The translations under genes and the position numbers were made by a program. From Acidiluteibacter sp963716125 (GTDB lineage: Bacteria > Bacteroidota > Bacteroidia > Flavobacteriales_E > Vicingaceae): a stretch of DNA of 64,000 nt. The notes under the pieces were generated by a model, which worked only from the letters and a program-made list of their open reading frames with translations, was not told where the DNA came from and made no database searches. The stretch lies in contig OY970294.1 in the NCBI GenBank assembly GCA_963716125.1, positions 806,001 to 870,000 of the forward strand. The letters are read 5' to 3'. Position 1 is the stretch's first letter. Each line of letters starts with the position of its first letter. Below are positions 56,047 through 64,000 of this stretch, piece after piece.

Positions 56047-57129
56047 ATGAGTAATTTATTAGATAAATTATTAGCTATTAAAGAGCGTTGGGACGAAGTT
56101 GCATTGCTTATCGTCGATCCGGAAATTATATCGGATATGGATCGCTATGTGAAGTTGAATAAGGAATATAAGGATTTAGAAAAATATGTAGAAACCTACG
56201 AAGAGTATAAAAATATTTTAGACAATATTGATTCATCTAAAAAAATTCTAGCCAATGAAAAAGATGAGGAGTTTAGAGAGATGGCTAAAATGGAATTGGA
56301 TGAACTGTTAGATAGAGAAGATGCTATAGAAGAGGAAATTAAAGTGATGCTAATTCCTAAAGATCCTGAAGATTCTAAAAATGTAATTGTGGAGATTAGA
56401 GCAGGGACTGGTGGAGATGAAGCTGGTATTTTTGCTGGCGATTTATTCAAAATGTACAGTAGATATATTGAAAATAAAGGGTGGAAATATGAAATTATCA
56501 ATATTAACGAAGGAACGTCTGGTGGATTTAAAGAAATTTCTTTTAGCGTAAGCGGAGATGATATTTATGGCACATTAAAGTACGAATCAGGAGTGCATCG
56601 TGTGCAAAGAGTTCCGCAAACGGAAACTCAAGGTAGAGTGCATACATCAGCAGCTACTGTGGCTGTATTGCCCGAAGCTGAAGAAGTAGATATCAATTTG
56701 AATATGACAGATGTAAAGAAAGATACCTTTAGATCTTCTGGAGCAGGTGGACAGCACGTAAACAAAACGGAATCTGCAGTTAGATTGACGCATCTTCCTA
56801 CAAATACTGTAGTAGAATGTCAAGATGGCCGAAGTCAGATTAAAAACTACGAACAAGCATTGAAAGTGCTAAGGTCTAGGTTGTATGAAAAAGAATTGGC
56901 AATAAAAAATGCCGAAAGAGCAGAGCATAGAAAATCCTTGGTTTCATCAGGTGATCGATCCGCTAAAATTAGAACGTATAATTGGCCCCAAGGTAGAGTA
57001 ACAGATCATAGAATAAATTTGACGCTTTATAATCTGGATGCTATCATCAATGGCGCTTTAGAAGAAGTAAACGATGCGTTAAAAATGGCTGAAAATGCTG
57101 AGAAAATGAAGGAAGGAACAATAGACTAA
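56047..57129 (+). CDS. prfA: Peptide chain release factor 1
   Basis: A 360-aa class I release factor: EIRAGTGGDEAGIFAGDLFKMY in domain 2, VHRVQRVPQTETQGRVHTSAATVAV, the hydrolysis loop FRSSGAGGQHVNKTESAVRLTH with GGQ, and YNWPQGRVTDHRINLTLYN. RF1 recognises UAA and UAG. Its gene sits in an operon with purM and pyrF, with no shift site seen. Confidence 0.96.
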   Translation: MSNLLDKLLAIKERWDEVALLIVDPEIISDMDRYVKLNKEYKDLEKYVETYEEYKNILDNIDSSKKILANEKDEEFREMAKMELDELLDREDAIEEEIKVMLIPKDPEDSKNVIVEIRAGTGGDEAGIFAGDLFKMYSRYIENKGWKYEIININEGTSGGFKEISFSVSGDDIYGTLKYESGVHRVQRVPQTETQGRVHTSAATVAVLPEAEEVDINLNMTDVKKDTFRSSGAGGQHVNKTESAVRLTHLPTNTVVECQDGRSQIKNYEQALKVLRSRLYEKELAIKNAERAEHRKSLVSSGDRSAKIRTYNWPQGRVTDHRINLTLYNLDAIINGALEEVNDALKMAENAEKMKEGTID

Positions 57130-57133
57130 AATC

Positions 57134-57958
57134 ATGAATAGGAAGGAGCTAATAGCAGAAATTAAAAGGAAAAAGAGTTTTCTTTGTGTGGGTTTGGATA
57201 CTGATATTGAAAAAATTCCAGCTCATTTAAAGGATACTGAGGATCCTATTTTTGAATTTAATAAAGCAATTATAGATGCTACCAAAGATTATTGTGTGGC
57301 TTATAAACCTAACATTGCTTTTTACGAAAGTTTAGGCAGCAAAGGTTGGGAAAGTTTAGAAAAAACTTTAAAATATATTCCTTCTAATATTTTTACCATC
57401 GCCGATGCCAAAAGAGGAGATATTGGCAATACTTCAAAATTGTACGCTAGAGCATTTTTTGAGCAAATGGATTTTGATTCCATTACAGTAGCGCCATATA
57501 TGGGATCAGATTCAGTACTTCCTTTTTTAACATATCCAAATAAATGGGTTATTTTATTGGCCTTAACATCTAATGAGGGAGCATTAGATTTTCAATTCTC
57601 CATGTTGAGCAATTACAATAAAAAAGTTTTTGAGCGCGTAATGGAAAAAGGAAATCAATGGGGAAATGAAGAAAATTTGATGTTTGTGGTGGGTGCTACT
57701 CGCCCTGAAATGCTAAAAGAGGTTAGAAAAATTGCTCCAAATAATTTTTTATTGGTTCCAGGGGTTGGCGCACAAGGTGGTAGCCTAGCTGATGTTGCAA
57801 AATATGGATTAAATAAAGACTGTGGTCTCTTAGTAAATTCAAGCAGAGGAATAATTTATGCTGATAATTCGCAAAATTTTAGTAAAATAGCAAAAGAAAA
57901 AGCTCAAGAAATCCAAGAAGAAATGGAAACCTACTTGAGAGAATTTGCTATTATATAA
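57134..57958 (+). CDS. pyrF: Orotidine 5'-phosphate decarboxylase
   Basis: A 274-aa OMP decarboxylase of the longer group. LCVGLDTDIEKIP starts the barrel, the catalytic set is in IADAKRGDIGNTSKLYARAFF, and VPGVGAQGGSLADVAKYG with SSRGIIYADNS forms the phosphate site. It makes UMP. It is preceded by prfA and followed by a DUF2851 gene after 4 nt. Confidence 0.95.
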   Translation: MNRKELIAEIKRKKSFLCVGLDTDIEKIPAHLKDTEDPIFEFNKAIIDATKDYCVAYKPNIAFYESLGSKGWESLEKTLKYIPSNIFTIADAKRGDIGNTSKLYARAFFEQMDFDSITVAPYMGSDSVLPFLTYPNKWVILLALTSNEGALDFQFSMLSNYNKKVFERVMEKGNQWGNEENLMFVVGATRPEMLKEVRKIAPNNFLLVPGVGAQGGSLADVAKYGLNKDCGLLVNSSRGIIYADNSQNFSKIAKEKAQEIQEEMETYLREFAII

Positions 57959-57962
57959 AATT

Positions 57963-59237
57963 ATGCGTGAAGATTTTCTTCATTATATCTGGAAATATCA
58001 AAATTTGAAACCTATCGAATTGATAGGAACTAATAATGAGAAAATTACTGTTAAGTCGGTTGGACTATACAACAGTGATGCAGGACCCGATTTTCTAAAT
58101 TCTCGTATCCTTATTAATGACACGGAATGGGCAGGTAATGTTGAAATTCATTTAAAGTCATCTGATTGGTATCTACACAAACACCAAAAAGATGCAGATT
58201 ATGAGACTGTAGTTTTACATGTAGTTTTTGAAGATGATAAAGCTATTCTTAGAAAAGATGGCTCACCCATTCCCACTTTAGTAATTAAACCTTATTTGCC
58301 TGATAAAAGTTTCTCGAACTACCAATCTCTTTTAAGTCAGCAAGATTGGTTGGCTTGCAAAGATTCGTTGATTGAAGTTGATCAGTTTACGATCAAAAAC
58401 TGGTTAGATCGTTTATTAATAGAAAGATTAGAAAAGAAAACTATTTTAATTGAAAATACATTAGGTAAATTAAAAGGTGATTGGGAATCTGTATTCTATG
58501 TTTTGTTAGCCAAATATTTTGGATTTAAGGTGAACAGTGAAGCCTTTATACAGTTGGTTTCTAATATTCCAATGAATATCTATGCTAAAATGGATAATCA
58601 GTTTCAAATTGAAGCCTTGTTATTTGGGCAAGCTGCTTTACTGAATAAAGATTTTATAGATGATTACCCCAATCAATTAAAAAAAGAATATCAATTTTTA
58701 AAGGCGAAGTATCAATTATTTGAAATGTCCGAAAGCAGCTGGAAGTTTTTAAGACTACGACCCGCTAATTTTCCAACTATTAGAATTGCACAATTTGCCA
58801 ACCTTATATTCCAACAAAAAAATCTTTTTTCCAAAATATTAGAGATTGAAAAAGTGGAAGAGTTATACAAAATATTGCAAACAGAAGCGAATTCTTATTG
58901 GAAAACACATTTTGTATTTGATAAAGAAAGTAAATCCAATAAATTTGTAAAAATGGGTAAATCTAGTTTGGATATATTGATAATTAATGCTGTAGTCCCT
59001 ATTTTATTTGCTTATGGCAAGGGAGTTGCTAATGAAAAGTATTGCAACAGAGCCTTTGAGTTTTTAGAAAAAATTAAAGCAGAAAAAAATACGATAGTCA
59101 ATCATTTTAAGGATTTTGGACTTAAGGCTGGATCAGCTTATGAGAGTCAGGCAATAATTGAATTAAAAAATAGTTTTTGTCAGCAGAAAAAATGTCTAAA
59201 TTGTGCCATAGGAAATAAAGTTATAAAAATAAATTAA
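57963..59237 (+). CDS. DUF2851 family protein
   Basis: A 424-aa cytoplasmic protein of the DUF2851 family, widespread in Bacteroidota. Signatures: MREDFLHYIWKYQ, NSDAGPDFLNSRILINDTEWAGNVEIHLKSSDWYLH, LHVVFEDDK, and a C-terminal CQQKKCLNCAIGNK cysteine cluster. I chose the ATG at 57963 over a TTG at 57945. The family has no established activity; the N-terminal residues recall a nuclease-like fold, which is only a guess. Operon gene 4. Confidence 0.88.
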   Translation: MREDFLHYIWKYQNLKPIELIGTNNEKITVKSVGLYNSDAGPDFLNSRILINDTEWAGNVEIHLKSSDWYLHKHQKDADYETVVLHVVFEDDKAILRKDGSPIPTLVIKPYLPDKSFSNYQSLLSQQDWLACKDSLIEVDQFTIKNWLDRLLIERLEKKTILIENTLGKLKGDWESVFYVLLAKYFGFKVNSEAFIQLVSNIPMNIYAKMDNQFQIEALLFGQAALLNKDFIDDYPNQLKKEYQFLKAKYQLFEMSESSWKFLRLRPANFPTIRIAQFANLIFQQKNLFSKILEIEKVEELYKILQTEANSYWKTHFVFDKESKSNKFVKMGKSSLDILIINAVVPILFAYGKGVANEKYCNRAFEFLEKIKAEKNTIVNHFKDFGLKAGSAYESQAIIELKNSFCQQKKCLNCAIGNKVIKIN

Positions 59238-59238
59238 G

Positions 59239-59472
59239 ATGTTCGAGCGAATAATTCAATTTTTTGAAAAGCATGCCTTCGGTGTTTGCGAATGGTGGGG
59301 AGAGAAGTTAGGTGTTAAAATCTCCAGTATTCGTTTATTTTTTATCTATATATCATTCATTTCCGCAGGATTTTCTTTTTTAATTTATATGTCTATGGCA
59401 TTTGTATTGGAGCACAAAGATCAATTTAAAAGCCTATTTACTAAAAAGAGAAAAACAATTTGGGATTTGTAA
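59239..59472 (+). CDS. PspC-domain membrane protein
   Basis: A 77-aa protein: short N-terminal cytoplasmic region (GVCEWWGEKLGVKISSIRLFFIYISF, PspC core) and a second helix FSFLIYMSMAFVLEH, ending with basic residues. PspC-domain proteins work in membrane stress sensing. The typical GVC.G..  motif is kept in weakened form. Last gene of the purM operon, 1 nt after DUF2851. Confidence 0.85.
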   Translation: MFERIIQFFEKHAFGVCEWWGEKLGVKISSIRLFFIYISFISAGFSFLIYMSMAFVLEHKDQFKSLFTKKRKTIWDL

Positions 59473-59607
59473 ATTAAATCAAGTATTCCGAACGATTTTA
59501 ATAAAAATATACTTTTGCTTTCACTACGATTATAAAATTTTGCAAAAGGAATGCTCATTTCAGAGAATAACATTCGTGGCAATAAAATAGTATGTTAATT
59601 CAATCTT

Positions 59608-59653
59608 GAAAAAAGAACATTGGTACACGCGTCCGGCTTGGAGGATTCGGGTA
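59608..59653 (+). repeat. Imperfect direct repeat, copy 1
   Basis: Starts GAAAAAAGAACATTGGTACA, then GCGTCCGGCTTGGAGGATTC. It aligns with 63703-63749. A shorter ACATTCGTGGC at 59570-59580 belongs to the same motif family. The 194-bp gap 59473-59666 holds nothing else. Confidence 0.6.
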
Positions 59654-59666
59654 ATAAAATAGAAAT

Positions 59667-60014
59667 CTAATTTCGACTTTCCAACAAGCTTAAAAGTTTA
59701 TTATTTTGTTCTCTTAAATAAGCCACTTCAGTAGTAAGATGTTGAATAAGTCTTAAGGTATCTTCAATTTCTTCTTTTGAGGTTTTGATGGGTTTGTTTT
59801 CGTCTTTCGATTGAATAAGTTCAACTAATTCCACCTCTAAGACATCAGCAATTTTCATTAATTGAGTAATTCCAATTTTTGTTACTCCACTTTCAATTTT
59901 TTGATAAGCTTGTTGACTGATTCCAATTTTAGTTGAGAGGTATTCTTGAGAAAAATCTTTTTGATTTCTTAAATTACGAATGCGTTTAGATAGGAGTTGG
60001 GTAATTTGGGACAT
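59667..60014 (-). CDS. Xre-family helix-turn-helix regulator
   Basis: A 115-aa protein. N-terminal HTH (RIRNLRNQKDFSQEYLSTKI, GISQQAYQKIESGVTKIGIT) of the Cro/CI type, then a coiled C-terminus (EEIEDTLRLIQHLTTEVAYLREQNNKLLSLLES) that likely dimerises. The ATG at 60014 lies directly at the edge of a duplicated 266-bp control region, which suggests autoregulation and control of the divergent lipoprotein gene at 60544. No toxin partner seen. Confidence 0.9.
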   Translation of the reverse strand: MSQITQLLSKRIRNLRNQKDFSQEYLSTKIGISQQAYQKIESGVTKIGITQLMKIADVLEVELVELIQSKDENKPIKTSKEEIEDTLRLIQHLTTEVAYLREQNNKLLSLLESRN

Positions 60015-60280
60015 AGTTACAATAAAGTTGTGTTAGGTTACAATCTAGAAACTAAGATATTATAATTTATTTAAAATTCATAAATATATTTGACTCACTT
60101 TAAATTCTTTAGTAAAAATTTGGATTTTTAAAAAATGTAAATGTTGGTGGGTGCATCCAAAACACCAATGGTAGTGGAGAAATATGAAAAGTTAGATATT
60201 TAAACAAACAAGTTTCAAAAATTAAATATTGTTTTAGAGTTTGGTTAAAATGACCACCAATTTCATTTTAATTCATTTCT
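60015..60280. repeat. Control-region repeat, unit 1
   Basis: The unit begins AGTTACAATAAAGTTGTGTT. It contains GTTACAA twice (operator-like), an AT-rich section, a TTGGTG...CACCAA hairpin near 60144-60171, and GAAAAGTTAGATATTT at 60186-60201. It is matched by unit 2. The stretch 60015-60543 (529 bp) has no gene. Confidence 0.65.
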
Positions 60281-60543
60281 AGTTGTAATAAAGTTGAGTT
60301 AGGTTGTTATTTACAACTAATGATATTCTATATTATTTAAAACTCATAAATACATTTGCTAGGCTTTAAAGCTTATATTAGAAAATTGATTACTTTTAAA
60401 AAGCAATACCACTGCTGAGGGTTCAGGCCAAAATGGCGTTATAGTGGCGAAAAAAGAAAAGTTAGATATTTGAAGATTAATTTTAAAGTATAGTTAAAGC
60501 TATCGAAAGATGGTTAGTTTATACTAATTTTAAAATTGTAATA
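60281..60543. repeat. Control-region repeat, unit 2
   Basis: Begins AGTTGTAATAAAGTTGAGTT. It contains GTTGTAA and TTACAAC as an inverted pair, a hairpin with CCACT...AGTGG around 60409-60448, and GAAAAGTTAGATATTT at 60456-60471. Same order as unit 1. It ends at the lipoprotein ATG. Confidence 0.65.
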
Positions 60544-61563
60544 ATGAAAAAGTTTATGATCAAAGTAGTTGCTTTAAGTGCTTTAATTGCATTTACTGCA
60601 TGCGAACAAAATGAATTAATAGAACCAAATAGTAGTGGAGTAAAAAAGAGTAATACAACCAATTTTGATAAGTCATCTGATGGTATACCTGGGCTTCAAG
60701 ATTTTTTGGATGCTTTATTAGTAGATGATGATTATCCTAATAATTTGTTAATGGAAGATGCCATTTTAAATACTGAAGCAGCATTAAATTATAGTCTTAG
60801 AAATAAGGATGATGATATGATTTTGACAGATTCAATGTTCGTCATTACAACATCACTGATTACAGATGCTACAAATTCTTCTGGACAAGTTACAGGAGAA
60901 GAAAGTTATGATTTTTACCATAGTGTTTATGATGATATCGTAAACCTTGGGAATAGTAATTATACAGGGGGGCATACTTATGTATATTCAATAGATATAT
61001 CCTATCATGAAGATTTTGATAAATCAGAAATAACAATCTATGTAAATTTTGGTACAACGATTTACCCTTCTGTATGTACTTTATATGGAGATTATTTTGC
61101 TGCCCTTAAATTAGGTCCATGCGGTTCTAAACCTGGTACTCATCAAAATAATGATGCAGTAAGAGAAGTAAATCGAGTGATTCAAAATAGAAATTGTAAT
61201 ACTCCTATGGTAAGGTGTGGTACCACAGGGTGGTATGATATAATTACCTATCCGGATCCAGTTCATAATCCAAATACATACTGGAATACTGCAAAATACT
61301 ATGTTTCAGATTTAACTGCTATAAGTTGCATTTCAGAAAACACTTTTACAAATTGGTATAATAATATGATGTTTTATGTTAGTGGTTTTCCTCAAATAAA
61401 TGCAAAAAATAGACAAATCGATTTAGTTTTAACAAAGTTGCAAGAAAGAGTAAGATATGTAAATTTAAATCGAAATGATCTTTATTTAAATAATATCATT
61501 CAAACTGGAGACTGTGCCTTTATAAATGATATTGCAATTAATAAACTTATACCTATGTTTTAA
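60544..61563 (+). CDS. Lipoprotein of unknown function
   Basis: A 339-aa protein with a lipoprotein signal (VVALSALIAFTACEQN, lipobox Cys20). The rest is soluble, acidic in its first part and with several Cys (CTLYGDYFAALKLGPCGSK, NRNCNTPMVRCGTTGW). A tail of aromatic strands follows. I do not recognise a family. The position after the duplicated control region and 9 nt before a T9SS gene indicates an accessory surface module. Confidence 0.85.
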   Translation: MKKFMIKVVALSALIAFTACEQNELIEPNSSGVKKSNTTNFDKSSDGIPGLQDFLDALLVDDDYPNNLLMEDAILNTEAALNYSLRNKDDDMILTDSMFVITTSLITDATNSSGQVTGEESYDFYHSVYDDIVNLGNSNYTGGHTYVYSIDISYHEDFDKSEITIYVNFGTTIYPSVCTLYGDYFAALKLGPCGSKPGTHQNNDAVREVNRVIQNRNCNTPMVRCGTTGWYDIITYPDPVHNPNTYWNTAKYYVSDLTAISCISENTFTNWYNNMMFYVSGFPQINAKNRQIDLVLTKLQERVRYVNLNRNDLYLNNIIQTGDCAFINDIAINKLIPMF

Positions 61564-61572
61564 ATCCTTAAT

Positions 61573-63117
61573 ATGAAGCGAAGTTTAATAATAATCCATT
61601 TAATTTTGATTGGGCTGAATATTTCAGCCCAATCATTTAAAATAAAATTAGGGCATACTTTTTCAGAAAAAATAATGAAGGATGGGTTTGAATTGTCCAA
61701 TGGAGATTTTGTTTTTGGGTTGAATAATATCGAAACTGATTCTACTACCAATTTTATATATTCTATACTTTATAAAATAGATTCTAACGGTAACTTTAAA
61801 GATAGTTTGATTCTATCATCAGGTGTTGGAAGTATGATAAATAATAATGGAAGTATTTATACTATAGGTACTAAGATAAATAATAATATCCCTAATCAAT
61901 TGGTTTTAAATAAGATTTCATTATCAAATTTTAATATTACAAAAAGTCAAAATTATCCGATAGATAGTTTAGGGTTTAATTCTGAACTTAAATATATTAA
62001 TTATTGTGAATGCTTTCTAGGAGTAGGTACTTTAATTGACACTTTAAATTATACTGAAATTTATATATTTCAATTTGACTCCAATTTAACAAAAGTAAAG
62101 GATAAGCATATTTCATCTATTTTTAGTGCTACTACTACATACTATCCTAATTTGTATAATTTTCATGAAAGAACAGATAAAGAGGGTTTAATAATTTATA
62201 CCGATTTATTAGATACTACGGTTACTTATGGAACTACTACTAGTTTTTTGCCAATCACACTATATGGGCTAGATAGTACTTTGTCTATTGATACATCTTT
62301 TCATTATAAACAATTGGTGAGTAACATACCTATTTCAGGAGGAGGGAGTAGTTATTTCGCCTATTTAGGAGCTCAAGCAACAGAAAGTACATTGATCAAT
62401 GATAGTACTTACCTTTTTGCGGGTGGTGCAATTTCTTCTGGTCATCCTTTTTGGGGTCAACAAGATATTGGCTTAATGCTTTTAGATACCTCCTATAATT
62501 ATAAATCTTTTCAATCCTATGGAGTTAGGGACACGGCTGAAGTGTTGGCATTTAATGCAATAGACAAGTTAGGTAACTATACTTATGTTTTAGCAACCTT
62601 TAATATAAGCCTTGCTAGTTCAGGTTATTATTTAAATTTGACAAAACTTGATGAAACAGGACAAATATTTTGGAGTAAAAACTATAAAGAAATTACATAC
62701 CTTGAAGCTGCGGGTATCCTTGCTACTTCTGATGGAGGGGCTTTAATACTTGCTACAGATATTGATCCTCAAAGGAAAACCCCAAGTGGAGCAAACAATT
62801 TGGATATATTTATATTAAAGGTGGATAGCAATGGTAACCAAACAACAGTAGGTCTGACTGAAGACAATCAAATTCCTCATGAGAATTATTTGATATACCC
62901 AAATCCCATACTTAATGAATTAACATTAAGAAAGGTTAATCAATTTCAGCCCTATCGATTTATTCTTTTTGATAGTTTTGGTAGAAAAGTGTTGGAATAT
63001 AGTTGGATTAAGGATAATGATCAAATTAATTTGAGTCAATTGGATGCTGGTGTTTATCTATATATGATAATAGATGAAAAGGGGAATTCAGCAGGTGGAA
63101 AGATTGTTAAAAAATGA
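61573..63117 (+). CDS. Secreted T9SS type A protein
   Basis: A 514-aa protein: signal peptide (LIIIHLILIGLNISAQ), beta-rich propeller-like body (YKIDSNGNFKDSLILSSG, QNYPIDSLGFNSELKY, TKLDETGQIFWSKNY) and a T9SS type A domain (YLIYPNPILNELTLRK, ILFDSFGRKVLEYSW, DAGVYLYMIIDEKGNS). It resembles A1/A2 in style (DSNGN, FWSKN blade motifs) but no close match is seen. Co-transcribed with the lipoprotein (9-nt gap). Confidence 0.88.
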   Translation: MKRSLIIIHLILIGLNISAQSFKIKLGHTFSEKIMKDGFELSNGDFVFGLNNIETDSTTNFIYSILYKIDSNGNFKDSLILSSGVGSMINNNGSIYTIGTKINNNIPNQLVLNKISLSNFNITKSQNYPIDSLGFNSELKYINYCECFLGVGTLIDTLNYTEIYIFQFDSNLTKVKDKHISSIFSATTTYYPNLYNFHERTDKEGLIIYTDLLDTTVTYGTTTSFLPITLYGLDSTLSIDTSFHYKQLVSNIPISGGGSSYFAYLGAQATESTLINDSTYLFAGGAISSGHPFWGQQDIGLMLLDTSYNYKSFQSYGVRDTAEVLAFNAIDKLGNYTYVLATFNISLASSGYYLNLTKLDETGQIFWSKNYKEITYLEAAGILATSDGGALILATDIDPQRKTPSGANNLDIFILKVDSNGNQTTVGLTEDNQIPHENYLIYPNPILNELTLRKVNQFQPYRFILFDSFGRKVLEYSWIKDNDQINLSQLDAGVYLYMIIDEKGNSAGGKIVKK

Positions 63118-63661
63118 TTTTCTTCTAACGGGTATTATATTAAAAAGCAATGAAGATCAAAAAAGGCAAATTGAAGGTAGAATAGAAGCTTCTAAAAAGA
63201 ACATTCAAACGTATGCTGAAAATTGGCAGCAAAATTATATTTTTAGCGCCCCTCAAAATGGTCAATTAACTTACTTGAGTAATCTTACTGTTAATGATTA
63301 TGTAACTGTAAATCAAGAATTATTTGCAGTAATCCCAAAAAATGAAGAAATTATTGGAATTATTAAAATTGAAAACCAAGCATTAGGTAAAGTGGAGAAA
63401 GGACAAAAAGTAAGAATGAGTTTTGCAAATTATCCTTCACAAGAATTTGGTCAATTAATGGGACAAGTGATAGAAATCTCTAATATTCCATCTCAAGAAG
63501 GTTATTTTTTGAAGGTAAAACTAACCAATGGATTGACTTCTACTTACCAAAAGACCATTGCATACCAGCCTGAAATGATTGGAACAGCTGAAATTGTAAC
63601 AAAGGATTTAAGGTTAATCGAAAGAATATTCAATAACTTTAGGAAAGTTTTTGATCAATAA
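63074..63661 (+). pseudogene. C-terminal fragment of an HlyD-type secretion adaptor
   Basis: The frame overlaps the end of the T9SS gene. Homology starts at about 63104 (LLKNDFLLTGIILKSNED). It continues with the HlyD coiled-coil end (IEGRIEASKKNIQTYAENW), the beta-barrel (YIFSAPQNGQLTYLSNLTVNDYV, KVEKGQKVRMSFANYPSQEFGQLMGQVIE) and C-terminus (TKDLRLIERIFNNFRKVF). The membrane anchor and the N-terminal half are missing, so it is a truncated periplasmic adaptor of a type I or bacteriocin exporter. No ABC transporter is adjacent. Confidence 0.82.
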
Positions 63662-63702
63662 AGAGCTAAATACTGTTTATTTTATTGATACGTGTTGATT
63701 TT

Positions 63703-63749
63703 CAAAAAGAACATTCGTGCAAGAGTCCGTCGAGTAGGATTCGTGGCAA
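63703..63749 (+). repeat. Imperfect direct repeat, copy 2
   Basis: CAAAAAGAACATTCGTGCAA then GAGTCCGTCGAGTAGGATTC, same orientation as copy 1 and about 37 of 46 positions identical by eye. The ends are ACATTCGTG and ATTCGTGGC, a phrase I know as a common intergenic motif of Bacteroidota. Nothing else is in the gap 63662-63885. Confidence 0.6.
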
Positions 63750-63885
63750 AAGTTTAAAATAAGCTTAAAAAGAATTAAAGTACAATCGAATTGCCTATTT
63801 AAGAGATATTATTTACTTTTAGAAATTAGAAAGAAATTAGTATTTGGATGAAATTTCTTAAGTAATACCACAAAAATAATATCGA

Positions 63886-64000
63886 TTGAAAAAACTATTA
63901 ATTACAGGAAGTAACGGCCTATTGGGGCAAAAAATAATTAAAAATTGTATTGAAAATAGAGCTGAGAATTATCAAATCTTAGCTACATCACAAGGTAAAA
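63886..64000 (+). CDS. Start of an RmlD-like sugar-nucleotide reductase (partial)
   Basis: TTG at 63886 gives MKKLLITGSNGLLGQKIIKN, then ENRAENYQILATSQGK to the window end. The Rossmann GSNGLLGQ is typical of dTDP-4-dehydrorhamnose reductase-like SDRs. There is no in-frame ATG upstream near enough. It is truncated by the window edge, so identity to RmlD cannot be confirmed. Confidence 0.6.
   Translation, partial: MKKLLITGSNGLLGQKIIKNCIENRAENYQILATSQGK

Noticed and set aside
59402..59590. 62-codon ORF after the PspC gene
   Set aside because: It overlaps the PspC end in another frame and runs into the intergenic repeat; the sequence looks like chance.
1..64000. tRNA, rRNA, CRISPR array or prophage genes
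   Set aside because: No GC-rich cloverleaf segment, regular repeat-spacer array or phage structural gene was seen by eye.

Overview
The window is AT-rich (about one-third GC by eye) chromosomal DNA from a member of the Bacteroidota. The evidence is several secreted proteins with type IX secretion (T9SS) C-terminal sorting domains, a PorE-like TPR/beta-propeller/OmpA protein, a fused SecDF, a type III glutamine synthetase, a WaaA Kdo transferase, and promoters of the Bacteroidota type (TTG, about 20 nt, TAnnTTTG). The order cannot be fixed from this window. I saw no rRNA, tRNA, CRISPR array, prophage or intact insertion sequence.

Layout. 0-5 kb: a ComM-like AAA+ ATPase, a broken ClpP-like serine protease gene with a small partner ORF, and a leftward ArsR / DUF983 / rhodanese / fatty-acid hydroxylase operon. 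5-8.5 kb: an envelope-sugar operon (LpxH-like phosphoesterase, glycosyltransferase, family 1 glycosidase). 8.5-17 kb: a 135-bp MITE-like element, then a tandemly duplicated pair of T9SS cargo genes (A1-B1-A2-B2) in which B1 is only a remnant and B2 carries a frameshift. 17-21.6 kb: a PepSY-like protein, PhoH, WaaA and an outer-membrane protein. 21.7-29.9 kb: a very compact eight-gene nucleotide-sugar operon for surface polysaccharide (UDP-GlcA, UDP-Xyl, UDP-HexNAcA, diacetamido-uronic acid and dTDP-4-keto-6-deoxyglucose steps) ending in a CpsB/YwqE-type phosphatase. 29.9-41 kb: MurB, two glycosyltransferases, FtsE, a large TPR protein with an outer-membrane barrel, and GyrB. 41-45.8 kb: an ECF sigma factor with a membrane protein that joins an anti-sigma-like N-terminus to a T9SS type B C-terminus, Mdh, a retropepsin-like protease and a decayed T9SS gene. 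46-59.5 kb: mostly core genes (SecDF, TatA, cation antiporter, GlnA III, PorE-like, PurM, PrfA, PyrF, DUF2851, PspC). 59.6-63.75 kb: a small accessory cassette bounded by imperfect direct repeats. It holds an Xre regulator, a tandemly duplicated control region, an unknown lipoprotein, a T9SS protein and a severed HlyD fragment. The last 115 bases begin an RmlD-like reductase.

How the parts work together. Core metabolism and export genes alternate with envelope genes. Sec and T9SS machinery (SecDF, PorE-like) would export the T9SS cargo, and the polysaccharide operon, WaaA and LpxH-like genes supply surface glycans. A recurring theme is gene decay in secreted or accessory genes: two stops created by substitution and several 1-2 nt indels. 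One 1-nt indel is also present in secDF, which is normally important, so base-calling accuracy should be tested before biological meaning is assigned to the indels.
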